From Cymodocea nodosa (taxonomy: Eukaryota; Streptophyta; Magnoliopsida; Alismatales; Cymodoceaceae): 64,000 nt of DNA. The stretch spans positions 15,830,001-15,894,000 of the forward strand of contig CM072335.1 in assembly GCA_036874045.1 (NCBI GenBank). Direction: 5' to 3'. Under the pieces are notes generated by a model. It saw only the letters and a list, made by a program, of their open reading frames with translations, ran no database searches and was not told where the DNA came from. Below are positions 49,248 to 59,761 of this stretch, piece after piece; the first letter of the stretch is position 1, and every line of letters begins with the position of its first letter. Made by a program: the position numbers and the translations under genes.

Positions 49248-51475
49248 ATGGTCTCCAAGTTCTACAAAGGTCGTGGCAAAGGAAAAGGCAAAAGCAGAAG
49301 AGATGCTAAAGGAAAAGAAATAGAGAATGATGAAGTTCCACGAACTTGGTTCAAGAAAATATTTCGAGTGGACAAAAGGTTAGCAAAACTTTATAGAGAT
49401 TACTTCTTTCCTTAGGATATATTAGATGAAGTTAGACAAGAACTTCAACATACTGATGCAAATATTACATACATGGGTATTCGAAGTAAATTTGATAGAG
49501 AATATAGAATGAAATGTGCTGAGATTGCATTTTTGGAACAGTATGCAAAATATTTGGAAAAAGGTGTAGGTTCATCAAATAGAACTCCTCAAACTCCTAT
49601 AAACGGTACAAGACTACATGCATTTGAGGAAGAGCATGAATCAGCTATCCCTACTCCTTTATATTCAAAACAAGTAGAATCAGATATTGTTGTAGACAAA
49701 ACAAAAGTTGAGAGTCTTCGAAAGGCCGTTGCAATAGAAAGTGCCTTAGAAGAATTAAAGCAGAAAACTTTTATGGAGCAATTTGAAAAGAAAACAGCAA
49801 TACTTGAAAAGGAGAAACAGAAATGTTATAGAAGAAGGAAAGTCATAAAAATTATGTCTAAGGAAACAAAGTCTATTGAAAAATGAAAATTTATTTCCAA
49901 AGGACAATGTATGTCTAGACATTGTACCTTATTATGCATCTGATAAACTCATCAGTTCCGAACACACTGAAACTGATGAAGATAATGAGACTTTATTTTC
50001 CCTTACTAGAAAGCTTGAGAAGAAATACCAGTCAAATATAAGCTCAAGTTTTTCTATTAGTACAAGTCCTGATGATGTAGAAATTAACAAATCAAAGCAT
50101 CAAGCACCTGACATTGAACAAGTTATTGCAGATATAATTGACAATGTTGAGGTAGTAACTAGTTCAAAGGTTGAATTGTCTAGAGTAGCAGATATTGAAA
50201 ATGTTAAGACTCTAGAAGAGCTAAAAGTTAACCAACCTTCTACAGAATCTATAGAAGTAGAGTCTGAGAATTCACAGCATGAATCAATGGAAATATCTGT
50301 TGAACAAAATGAACAATTACAAATAGATACATCGGCTGTAGAATTTGTGGAAAAATTGAAATCTGAACATTCTATAGAGACTAAACAGATGAATGTTGAG
50401 CATATTGATAATGTTCCTAACTCTATTGAAGCTGAAGAATCAAGCTTACCTGAGCAACTTCAAGATAATATTTTGGAAGAGGAACATGACATTCATTTTG
50501 AAGAAGAGGTTCCTGAAGATGAATTAAACTCTGAATCACGACTTCAGGTATCACCTTCTTTGTGTACAATATTACAAATTCAAGGTAATGCAATTCATTT
50601 TAGATCTGAAGAAGCATTGCAGAAATACTATAATCTAATTACATGTTAGATTCTGCTGGCTCGTCCAATAAAATTCAGAAATTTGATGGAAATAAGAAAT
50701 CTGTTTGAGTTTCAATGCCTCATTAAATTCTTGCCAGTAGGAACGAAATGGAAGCAATACACAATGCTTATTGCAGCTTTTTATAGCAATCTGGTCAAGA
50801 ATGGAAATTTTCTGAAAGCTTAAATAAATGAATAGGAGTTTATATTGTCTCCTGAGTTAATTTTTGAAGTTTTAGGATTAAAGAATGAAGGTGTTGTTAC
50901 CAACAGATTTGACATGATAAGACAACTGGAATGGAACATTCAGTCTTTATCAAAAATTCTAGATGTATATTCTGAAATGAGATTAATGGAAAATCTAAAT
51001 GCAGAGGCAAGGTTTATTGCAAATATATTGCATGCAAATTTATTTAAGAGAGTTGGACATAATTTGGAAGTCAGCAGAAGCTGTTTATATGCAACCTATG
51101 GCCTGCTGAATAGAATTCAAATAAATTGGTTTGATGTATTTATGTCTCAACTACAGCATATGAGTTCAAAGTTATTTTATGGTGATGCTGTATGTAGAAT
51201 CCTTGCAAGCCAATTGACTTTATCCGACTGACCCTCTGAAACTGAAGGCATGGTTGCAAAAATTCCAAGCCAAGCATAAACCTCAACGACAACAACAACA
51301 ACAACCTGATACAGACCATATACAACAACAACAACGTTATTCAGTTCAAGCAGAACAGCAAACCCAGCTACCTCCTAACTTAGATGCAGTGCTTAATAAC
51401 ATCAGAAATGATATTAGGCATCTTGGAGATAAAATATGTAATGTTATAAGTGATATACTTAGGAGGGGTCGATAA
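49248..51475 (+). pseudogene. Envelope-like ORF (element E7)
   Basis: Spans about 740 codons. The N-terminus is basic (MVSKFYKGRGKGKGKSRRD), then PRTWFKKIFRVDKRLAKLY. A coiled-coil-like stretch comes next (REYRMKCAEIAFLEQYAKYL), then a Lys/Arg cluster (KCYRRRKVIKIM). A long acidic middle lies at about 49900-50560. The conserved C-terminal domain (about 50660-51230) has LYATYGLLNRI, NWFDVFMSQLQHM and KLFYGDAVCR. A Gln run (about 51285-51330) and an amphipathic C-terminal helix ending ILRRGR close it. No signal peptide or clear transmembrane segment is visible, so the envelope label rests on position and on naming of relatives. Confidence 0.8.
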
Positions 51476-51933
51476 CTATTTTTGTTTGTTTCTGAATACA
51501 AAATGTAATGTTTGAATACATTTTTCTGTAAATGTGTTCAATTATTATTCTTATTTATAGAAATCGTTGTTGTAATTCTCTTATATACATATATATATTC
51601 TCTGTAATTATCTTTTTGATTAATGACAAAAAGGGGGAGAAATATTATAAAAAGATGATTATGATCTTAATTGCATATATATATTATAAAAGGAGATGCT
51701 ATTTAAATAGTTATTGTAATCTGACAGATGATAATTAAAAAAACTGATACTTATATAATTATTGACATCTGAGAGGTAAAATTTACACAAACAATATAAA
51801 TAAGCTTAAGTGAACTTAAGTAAACAAACAAGTTTGTTGAATTAAAAGTTAACCCAATGAAGGTGCTTTGTTGAGTTAAACATATTTCATAATTGATTTA
51901 ATATGGTTTTGTCATCATCAAAAAGGGGGAGAT
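51476..51933 (+). promoter_or_regulatory. 3' non-coding region with polypurine tracts (E7)
   Basis: AAAAAGGGGGAGAAATATT at about 51629-51648 and AAAAAGGGGGAGATTG just before the LTR (51920-51935). (AT)n runs lie at about 51585-51600 and 51675-51690. Confidence 0.85.
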
Positions 51934-53714
51934 TGTTGAGTATTTTTTTTGATGATGTGTGCTGAATGAAAATAATCATATTTGCTTAATTACTATTACT
52001 TGTGAAAAGAAATTAAAATCATCAATTAATACAGAAAAAGCTTACTGATATAAATACTTGTCTATATTGGATCTGAAGTTAATAACTAGTCGTTTCGTTG
52101 CATTAATTTCTCATTTAGCTAAACGTTAAGTTAACGTGTGGTTTTATTGAAAAGCATGATATGTTTTAAAGTTATATCTTCTGTATCATGAACTGTGCAC
52201 GTTTAGACAACTCGTTAAGTTAGAGTTTTGTTTGTATAGAGGCCATGTGAGAACTCGTTAAGTTAGAGGCTTAAAGGTTAAAATAGGTCACGTGATAACT
52301 CATTAAGTTAGTGAGTAAAAGAAGAGACGAACTCGTTAAGTTAGTGTTATACACGTGGTGAAATTATAAGTTACGAATGTTGTATTGTATCACGTGAGGT
52401 GCACATGTTTAACTCGTTAAGTTAACATAACTAAACACGTTGAGTTGCTATATTGAATACTAAGGCAACGCGTTAGGTTAGCGTTATAAACTTAAGTTGT
52501 TATTTTTGCACATGGTAAAATTCTTATTATAAAAACATTTGTTTATTACTGAATCGGTGAGTTAAAGTTTTTCGGAGACTTACAATCATAACTATCTGAA
52601 AGGTAACTTAAGTCATGTTTTCAGGTCTTGACACATGTGTCACTAGTTTTATAATATAAAGAGTTTTTCGGTGACTTACATCTATAACTATCCGAAACTT
52701 AAACTATTTTCGGTGAGTTATCGTTTAACCTTCTAAAAGAAAGGTTAAGCTGGTTCGTTGAGTTATCATAACACAACGAAGATGGTTCGTTGAGATAGCA
52801 TAACACCACAAACTTAGTTCGTTGAGTTAGCTACAGTACTTGTCATGTGAAATGGCACATTAGGAACTCGTTAAGTTAGAAACGTTAAGTTATATATATA
52901 TACTTGTGTTACTCGTTTAGTTAACATTAAAGTAACGACCTCTTATTACACTTATGAAAAATTTTTGGATGAGAAAGTTTATTTTGCAAGAAATTTTTTA
53001 GAGATCCAAGACTGATGATTAAAGGAAATTCGAAATATAAACGTGGGTTAGAACATGTGTGTTTCGATGAAGGAAAAAGAAAAGACGTGGAGAAGTGGAA
53101 AACTGGTAGTGGTTAAACGTGGAGGATATGCATGAAATGAAGATACAGTATAAAAGGCATAGAGTTCTCATTGATCAAACCATCCTTGCACACAAAATGA
53201 AAAATCTTTTTAAGGATCAAACCATCCCTACACACCAAAAGAAAAATCTTTTTCAGGGATCAAAAACACCTTCTCAGGGAAAATCTCTCAAGTGGAAGAA
53301 AATTTAGTGAAGTAGAAAAGGTCAGATTTATGTCACTGAAGATTTGAAGTATCAAAAGAAAGCAAATTTGGTGAAGCAAAGAAAGACAAGATATTCGTCA
53401 CTAAAGAATTGCTGAAGAAGAAAAAGTAGAAGAAGAAAGATCTCAAACAGGGAGAAATGTTTTAAGTTCCACAAATTAGTTTTCTCTATTTGTAGTTATG
53501 AAATTGTTTAGATGATACATGGTATCGAGACATAATTGCATCTACAATTTCTGAGGAGAATTGAATTGTATATTATAATTGAAACCTTGAATAAAAATGA
53601 TTTTATGAAAACAATGTCTCGACTTGTTTTTGATTTTTAAAGTTTCAATTATATTTCAGAAAATATTAAAAGTACACAATTCACCCCCCTCTTGTGTAGC
53701 CATACGATCATACA
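51934..53714 (+). repeat. LTR of family A, 3' LTR of E7
   Basis: 1781 bases, the longest family A LTR here. It begins TGTTGAGTATTTTTTTTG and ends CGATCATACA. The U3 (51934 to about 53150) holds at least five AACTCGTTAAGTTAG-type motifs between about 52200 and 52430, with CACGTGA or CACGTG between them. A second set of CGTTGAGTTA(T/G) motifs lies at about 52750-52830. The TATA box TATAAAAGG is at 53149-53157. Confidence 0.91.
53149..53157 (+). promoter_or_regulatory. TATA box of the family A LTR (E7)
   Basis: TATAAAAGG followed by CATAGAGTTCTC, about 1.2 kb into the LTR. It would place the U3/R border about 25-35 bases downstream. Confidence 0.7.
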
Positions 53715-54330
53715 ACTCTGAATAGAAATTCGCTAGAGTTTGTATTGTAGGAGGAGAAAGCTCACTCCACCATCTTGTTGTGTTTGTCTGATGATGTTAT
53801 AATAGAAGTTGCAGATGAATCTACCTCATTAGATCTTTGGTAGAAACTTGAGTCATTGTATATGACTAAGTCTTTAACAAACAAATTATTGTTAAAGCAA
53901 TGATTGTTCTCTTTAAAGATGATAGATGGTGTACCTCTTAAGCAGCATTTAGATTAGCTAAATGCTATTCTGATGGAACTCAAGAATATTGGAGTAATCA
54001 TAGAAGATGAAGATGCAGCTCTTATCTTGTTTTGTTCACTCCCATTGAGTTATGGAAACTTTGTTCAGTCTTGTGTAGTTGGAAGAAATTCAATTACACT
54101 AGAAGAAGTGAGGTCCAGCCTTCATTCTAGGGAGCTTAGGCACATGGTGCATGGTAGAAACGAGGCAAGTGATGTTGGCCTCTCAGCTCGACAACAAGAG
54201 AACAAGGGAAGAAGCTAGAGACAAGGTGGAGGGAAGAATAGAAGCAGAAGCAAGTTGAAAGGCAAGTACTCTAGGGATACTTGCCATTACTGTAAGGAGA
54301 AAGGACACTAGAAATCACATTGTCCCAAGC
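53715..54330 (+). pseudogene. gag (Tork, plus)
   Basis: UBN2-type gag: MTKSLTNKLLLK-like sequence near 53860, MELKNIGVIIEDEDAALIL, SLPLSYGNFVQSCVVGRN and EEVRSSLHSRELR. A Gly/Arg/Lys-rich stretch and a CCHC-type zinc-knuckle region (54282-54323) follow. Confidence 0.85.
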
Positions 54331-55835
54331 TTATGAACAAAGGAAAGGCTGCTGTGGCAGAAACCAATTCTGCGTTAGGTGATGACTTTTCTCTTATAGT
54401 TTGTTGCTGTGCCTATTCTGATGATCAATGGATTATGGACTCAGGAGCTTCACATCATATGACTCCTACTAGGGAGTATTTTGACACCTATGAGCAAGTT
54501 GAGGGTGGTCAAGTGACTTTGGCCAATGACGATGTGTGTTCTAGAGTTGGTGTGGGCACTATAAAATTTAAATTGCATGATGGCACAGTTAGAATTCTGG
54601 AGGATGTTTGGCACGTCCCAAAGCTTGGAAAAAGTCTAATCTCACTGATGGCCCTTGATGCCAAGGGTTATAGATATACAAGTGGTGAGGGGAAGATCAG
54701 CATACTGAAAGGCTCATTAGTTGTTATGAAGGGAACCAAATCTGGTTCCTTATACATTTTACAGTGCACTTCAATTGTTGGCGCAGCTACATCAGCTATA
54801 TCTGGTCAGCAAAATTTCTCTATCGTGGCACTCAAGGATGCGTCATTTGGGGCAGAAAGGAATGCAAAAACTGAGTAGTCTGGACAAGTTTGATGGGCAC
54901 AAGGTTGCTTGTATTGACATGTGCAAGCATTGTGTCTTTAGCAAACAGAAAAGAGTGTCATTTGCACGTAGTCTGGATAGCTCCAAGGGAGTTCTTGATT
55001 ATATTCATGTTGATTGTTGGGGGCCTTCACGTCAACCTTCTATTGCAGGTTCTAGATATTTTCTTTCTATCATTGATTGTCATTCAAGGATGAACTGGGT
55101 TTTCTTTTTGACACACAAAAGTAAAGCTTTTTCTTACTTCAAGCATTGGAAGAAGGAGGTAGAAAACCAAACAGCAGAAAGGTAAAATATCTTAGAACTA
55201 ATAATGGTCTTGAGTTTTGTTCTCAAGAATTTGATAACTTTTGTAAAGATGAAGGCATTACACGGCATAACACTGTTAGGTATACCCCTCAACAAAATGG
55301 AGTGGCTAAAAGATTGAATAGAACACTCCTAGAAAATGCACGTTGTATGCTGTCTCATGTAGGTTTGAGCAAGAAGTTTTGGGCAGAGGTTGTTAACACA
55401 GCTTCCTATCTGGTGAACAGGTCCCCTTCTAGTGTCTTAGATGGGAAGATACCTCTTAAGGTATGGTTGAAAAGATCTGCTAGTTATTCAAAGCTCAAAA
55501 TTTTTGGGTATCCAGCTTACTATCATGTGAACAATGGCAAGCTGGAACCACGTGCCAAGAATGGCATATTTGTGGGCTATGGTGTTGGTGTAAAGGGATA
55601 TAAGATATATGACATTGAATCTCACAAAGTAATATATTGCCGTGATGTTACTTTTGATGAGAATTCTCTTTTGCAGGCAACAGATAAACTAGCAAGTGAA
55701 ACACCAGAAATTAAGCACACCCTTCCTGAACAGATGGAGATAGACGATGCACAGCAGTCGCCTATCACTAATCAAGTTGAAATTAGAGAAATCTCATCTG
55801 AAACTCAAGAAAATGAAGTTGAGGAGTGAGAGGTG
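54331..55835 (+). pseudogene. Protease and integrase (Tork, plus)
   Basis: The protease active site WIMDSGASHHMT has its catalytic Asp codon near 54438. The integrase zinc-binding region (HLGQKGMQKLSSLDKFDGHK, CKHCVFSKQKRV) is at about 54850-54960. The rve core has DYIHVDCWGPS, FLSIIDCHSRMNWVFFL, TNNGLEFCSQEF and NGVAKRLNRTLLENARCML (about 54990-55360). The C-terminus has KIFGYPAYYHV and VGYGVGVKGYKIYD. Confidence 0.87.
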
Positions 55836-56861
55836 GAGCAACCACCACCAAGAACCCTTGGCAAAGATCGTCCTAGAAGAGACGTTAGACCTCTAATTAG
55901 ATATGGCTACAACAATTTGGTTGCTTTTACCTTACAAGTAGCAGTTGAGGTGGAGGATTCTATTGATCCACCTACATATGAAGCTGCAATGAAAGATTCA
56001 AAAGCTGGTCTTTGGATGTCCGCTATGGAGGAGGAACTCCAATCTCTCCATAAGAACAAGACTTGGGAACTGGTGAAACGTCCAAAGAACACAAATATTG
56101 TTGGTTGCAAATGGGTCTATAAGAAGAAGATTGGGACTCAAGGCAACATAGGTGTGCAACACAAGGCAAGATTAGTCGCCAAAGGTTATTCACAGCGAGA
56201 AGGAGTTGACTTCAATGAGGTATTTACTCCTGTTGTATGTCATACATCTATTAGAATTTTGTTATCCATTGCTACAACACAGAATTTAGAATTGGAACAA
56301 CTAGATGTAAAGACGGTCTTCTTGCATGGTGAGTTGGAAGAAAATATTTGGATGGAACAACCAACAGGGTTTGTGGTGAAAGGTAAATCTGATTGGGTGT
56401 GCAAATTAAATAAGTCCTTGTATGGACTTCAACAGTCACCACGCCAATGGTACAAAAGGTTTGACACCTTTATAGTTAAAGTTGGTTTTAGACGCAGCAA
56501 CTATGATTCATGTGTATATGTTAAAACTCTTGATAAGAGTACACATGTTTATTTGTTATTGTATGTTGATGATATTCTTATAGCTGCGAAGAATATCGAA
56601 GTGATACAGGAGCTGAAGGACACATTAAAATCAGAATTTGATATAAAGGATCTTGGTCCAGCTAGTAGAATTCTTGGAATGGAGATTAGGCGTGAAAGAA
56701 ATTCTGGTAAGTTGTTTTTGAATCAACAGAAGTATATTGAGAAGATCCTTAGCAGAATTGGTATGGCTTCATGCAAAGCCATTAGCACGCCTTATGACAG
56801 AAATGTCAAATTGTCATTTGCGATGTGTCCACAAACTGATTCTGAAAAGCTTGATATGTAG
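55836..56861 (+). pseudogene. Reverse transcriptase (Tork, plus)
   Basis: A 342-codon open stretch. Motifs are RYGYNNLVAF, AMEEELQSLHKNKTWELV, NIVGCKWVYKKKIG, ARLVAKGYSQREGVDFNEVF, LDVKTVFLHGELEENIWMEQ, KLNKSLYGLQQSPRQWYKRF and the catalytic LLYVDDILIAAKN (YVDD at 56562-56573). LGMEIRRERNSGKLFLNQQKY follows. Confidence 0.88.
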
Positions 56862-57525
56862 CGAGTTCCTTATGCACAGGTAGTTGGAAGTCTTATGTAT
56901 GCTATGGTATACATTAGGCCTGATCTAGCATATCCTTTTAGTGTTGTTAGTAGGTTCATGTCCAATCCGGGTAGGGAACATTGGAAAGCAGTTAAATGGA
57001 TATTCAGATATTTGAAAGGAACTCCAAGTGTTGGCTTGATGTATGCAGCAGATCAGGGTTGTACTATGGCTAGTTATACAGACTCAGACTATGCAGGTGA
57101 TGTTGATAGAAGGAGATCATTATCTGGTTATGTCTTTACATTTGCAGGTTCTATTGTGAGTTGGAAATCAACTCTTCAGCCTACGGTATCTCTGTCCACA
57201 ACTAAGGCTGAATATGTGGCTATGACAAGCTGCAAAGGAAGGAATTTGGTTGAAAGGCTTACTTGGAGACTTTGGTTGGCGTATTGATAAAGCTGATATC
57301 TTCTGTGATAGTCTTAGCACTATTTATCTCTCCAAAGATAATGTCTTTCATGATAGAACTAAACATATTGATGTTAAGTATCACTTCCTCAGGAATGAAG
57401 ACAAGATAAAGATTATGAAGGTCAACACAAAGGACAATCCAGCTGATATATTTACAAAGGGCATTGTTGAAAGCAAGTTGAAGCATTGCTTGGACTTACT
57501 CAACGTCTATTGCTGCTGCTGACCC
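56862..57525 (+). pseudogene. RNase H (Tork, plus)
   Basis: It begins at the RT thumb (AMVYIRPDLAYPFSVVSRFM, FRYLKGTPSVGLMYA). RNase H motifs are YTDSDYAGDVDRRRSLSGYV, VSLSTTKAEYVAMTSCK, IFCDSLSTIYLSKDNVFHDR, TKHIDVKYHFLR and DNPADIFTKGIVESKLKHCL. Confidence 0.87.
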
Positions 57526-57960
57526 AAGTTGGGTCTTGGTGATCCATCACCTGTTCGTGGTGAAGATTGATGAAAGACAAGGTGGAGATTTGTGATGTGT
57601 GTGTCTTCCATCAAGTATATGTATGTGTCATTGAATATGGTTGTATTTCTTTGATAATTTGTACAGGGGCAAACTTGTCTTTTGGGTATCACCAACTGTT
57701 GCCCCTATATATGTAAGAGGTCATCCACATCTAAGGGATGTCATGCCAAACCATCCCTTGATTTTGTTCTCCCCCTTCTTTGTACCAGCAACCATACAGC
57801 AAGGAATCACGATAGATTGATCACCCGTGGACGTACCCGTGTTGGGGAACCACGTAAATTTGTTGTTCTTCGAATTCTCCACTCGCAATCCTCTCTTCCA
57901 CGCAGATCTCTTCTCCACGCCACCCCTAGATGCTCCACATTTGTTTGATCTTTCCGCACA
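57526..57960 (+). repeat. 3' non-coding end and 3' LTR (Tork, plus)
   Basis: A purine stretch AAGGTGGAGATT ends at 57590. The LTR starts TGTGATGTGTGTG at 57591 and ends near TTCCGCACA at 57960, about 370 bases. A TATATATGTAAGAGG box lies at about 57705-57720. It shares GTTGGGGAACCACG near its end with the minus-strand Tork LTR. The exact right end is uncertain by a few bases. Confidence 0.75.
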
Positions 57961-57989
57961 ATAGTTGTCTTTTAAGCCTAAATTTTAGT
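57961..57989. other. Unassigned bases between the Tork LTR and element E5
   Basis: About 29 AT-rich bases that match neither the Tork LTR nor the gag of E5 clearly. Probably filler or flanking DNA. Confidence 0.4.
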
Positions 57990-58460
57990 TAAAGATCTAA
58001 GGATCTTTCTTACCTAGTCTTTTTCCTCGAATTTCTTGCCTAAAGATTTTAATGAATTTTCGTGCATTTTAAAAAGTTCATATTTATGTACTAACATATT
58101 AATCTTAGATTCCTTAACTGGGTTAGTACCTTCATTGGAAACTTCTAATGCATGCCATATCTCATATGCAATTTGATATGCAGAAACTTTATTAAATTGA
58201 TCATGAGATAAAGCACAAAACAAGATGTTTAAACCTTTAGCATTCAGTGTCATTTGCTCCTTTTCATCAAAAGTCCAAGTATCATATGGAGTCGTAAATA
58301 ACACTATAAGATTGCTAATTATATGCCATAGTTTGAAATCGATTAACTGAAAGAATACTTTCATCCTATATTTCCAATAGCCATAATTGCTATCTTCGAA
58401 CATAGGAGGACGATTAGTGGTCTGTCCCTCAGTCATAACCAAGATTTCAGTATTATCCAT
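57990..58460 (-). pseudogene. gag, N-terminal part (element E5)
   Basis: It starts MDNTEILVMTEGQTTNRPPM at 58460. UBN2-type motifs YGYWKYRMKVFFQ, MTLNAKGLNILFCALSHDQF and AYEIWHALEVSNEGTN parallel the family A gag at lower similarity, showing that B is a separate but related family. Confidence 0.85.
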
Positions 58461-58555
58461 TTTAAACAGATGATCTTGAGTAAATGATAGAAAAAACTGA
58501 TTCCTAAATATAGAAATAAAAGCTCTTAATTATGATAAAATGATCTAATACTAGT
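58461..58555 (-). promoter_or_regulatory. Leader and primer-binding site (E5)
   Basis: A short leader. A degenerate initiator-Met-type primer site on the minus strand lies at 58542-58553, two bases inside the LTR. Confidence 0.7.
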
Positions 58556-59761
58556 TGTAGGATCGTTTGTATCACAAGAGGGGGGTGAATTGTGTCTTTA
58601 GTAATTAAAATACTAGCGGATAAAACAAGAGCACAAAACACTCATAAATGAAATTTTATTCTTTATGTAAAGACAGAATTTACAATATCTTTTCAGCTCA
58701 ATTCCCTTCTTGAAGGTTTTGATACAGTAATGTCCGATATACAATTCAAATATAAAAATAAAGCTCTTATTCAAAACTAATTTCGAATTGTATAAAACCT
58801 GATCTTTATGCACACAGCTTTTTTCCTTCTCTTTGCTCAACCTTTGTATCTCTTCTTCTCCAGTTGTCGAATTTCCAAACTTCTTACGTTTGTAGCTCCT
58901 TTTCTGAAATTGCTTGGAATTTCGAACTTCTTCTGATGTTGGAGAATTTTTCAGAATATGAATATTCAAACTTAACTTTTCAGTTAGGAATCTAGATTGA
59001 ATATTCAGACTTGGTTTTTGAGATTGGAATCCTCTTTTGTAATGTAGCTTGTACTCTCTATTAGTAGTCGAACTTTGTTGTCTTTCACGTTCAGCATGTT
59101 CATCCACTTAATCCATAATCCACGTACTAATTTTTTCTTTAATCCAAATTACTATCTTTTTGAGTTTCTACTTTCTCCACTATCATTTTGAATTTCCACG
59201 ATCTTCACTCGTAGATTCACCGAAACTTTATCTTCCTAGAGTCTTGTAGAATATCTTCTAAGTCTTCGATTTAGTTGAACACTTATCCTTTAAGTCCTGT
59301 GAAAACTCAAATACTTATCTGTAACTCTTCCAGTTTTTGCACCTGCAAAACACATAACTAAACATAGCAAACTTATCTGTTCGTTAGTCATTTTATAAAA
59401 CTCGAAGACTTATTTATCCATGCATATAAAAACTCGAACAGTTATCTAACTATTCAATTTTCATTACCGAAGGCACATGGAAAACACGTGACTACTTAAA
59501 ACATTAAAAACACACGTGCAAATAACTTAACTATACGAGTTTTTAACATAAACTATTCGACAAAAATGAAACGTTAACTATCCGAAAGTTTAACTATCGA
59601 AAATCTAACTCTTCGGAAATCTTTAACTTATCCGACATAAAAATGAAACTTTTTGATAATCTGTTAACTATTATACTTAGAGAAATATACTTAGTGAATA
59701 TTATTTAGACTTATATAAAAACTTTAATAAAGCATATATCATCAAAACAAAATTCCTAACA
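58556..59761 (-). repeat. LTR of family B, 5' LTR of E5
   Basis: 1206 bases. On the minus strand it runs from TGTTAGGAATTTTG (59761) to ACGATCCTACA (58556). It matches 1254-2446. It has an open frame of 164 codons (58613-59107) starting MDEHAERERQQSSTTNREYK. The U3 carries GTTCGAGTTTT-type and AACTATCCGAAAG-type motifs. Confidence 0.88.

Larger units (their letters stand above)
48537..53714 (+). mobile_element. 3' half of a family A Sirevirus-like element (E7)
   Basis: Part of the pol-env spacer, a full-span env-like ORF, polypurine tracts and a 3' LTR (51934-53714), all on the plus strand. The LTR end is followed by Tork sequence. It is the most complete view of the family A 3' region, though still with several breaks. 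Confidence 0.86.
53715..57960 (+). mobile_element. Tork/Tnt1-type Ty1/copia element (plus strand)
   Basis: Parts seen are gag, protease, integrase, RT, RNase H, a polypurine stretch and a 3' LTR. A family A LTR abuts the 5' side. It is the same lineage as 35439-40541 but a different subfamily: protein motifs agree while the LTRs share little. Several breaks. Confidence 0.86.
57990..59761 (-). mobile_element. 5' end of a Sirevirus-like element, family B (E5)
   Basis: A 5' LTR (58556-59761), primer site and the first part of gag on the minus strand. The LTR start abuts integrase sequence of element C at 59762, so E5 inserted into C. TAAGG (59762-59766) is the candidate target duplication. Only a fragment remains. 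Confidence 0.83.
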
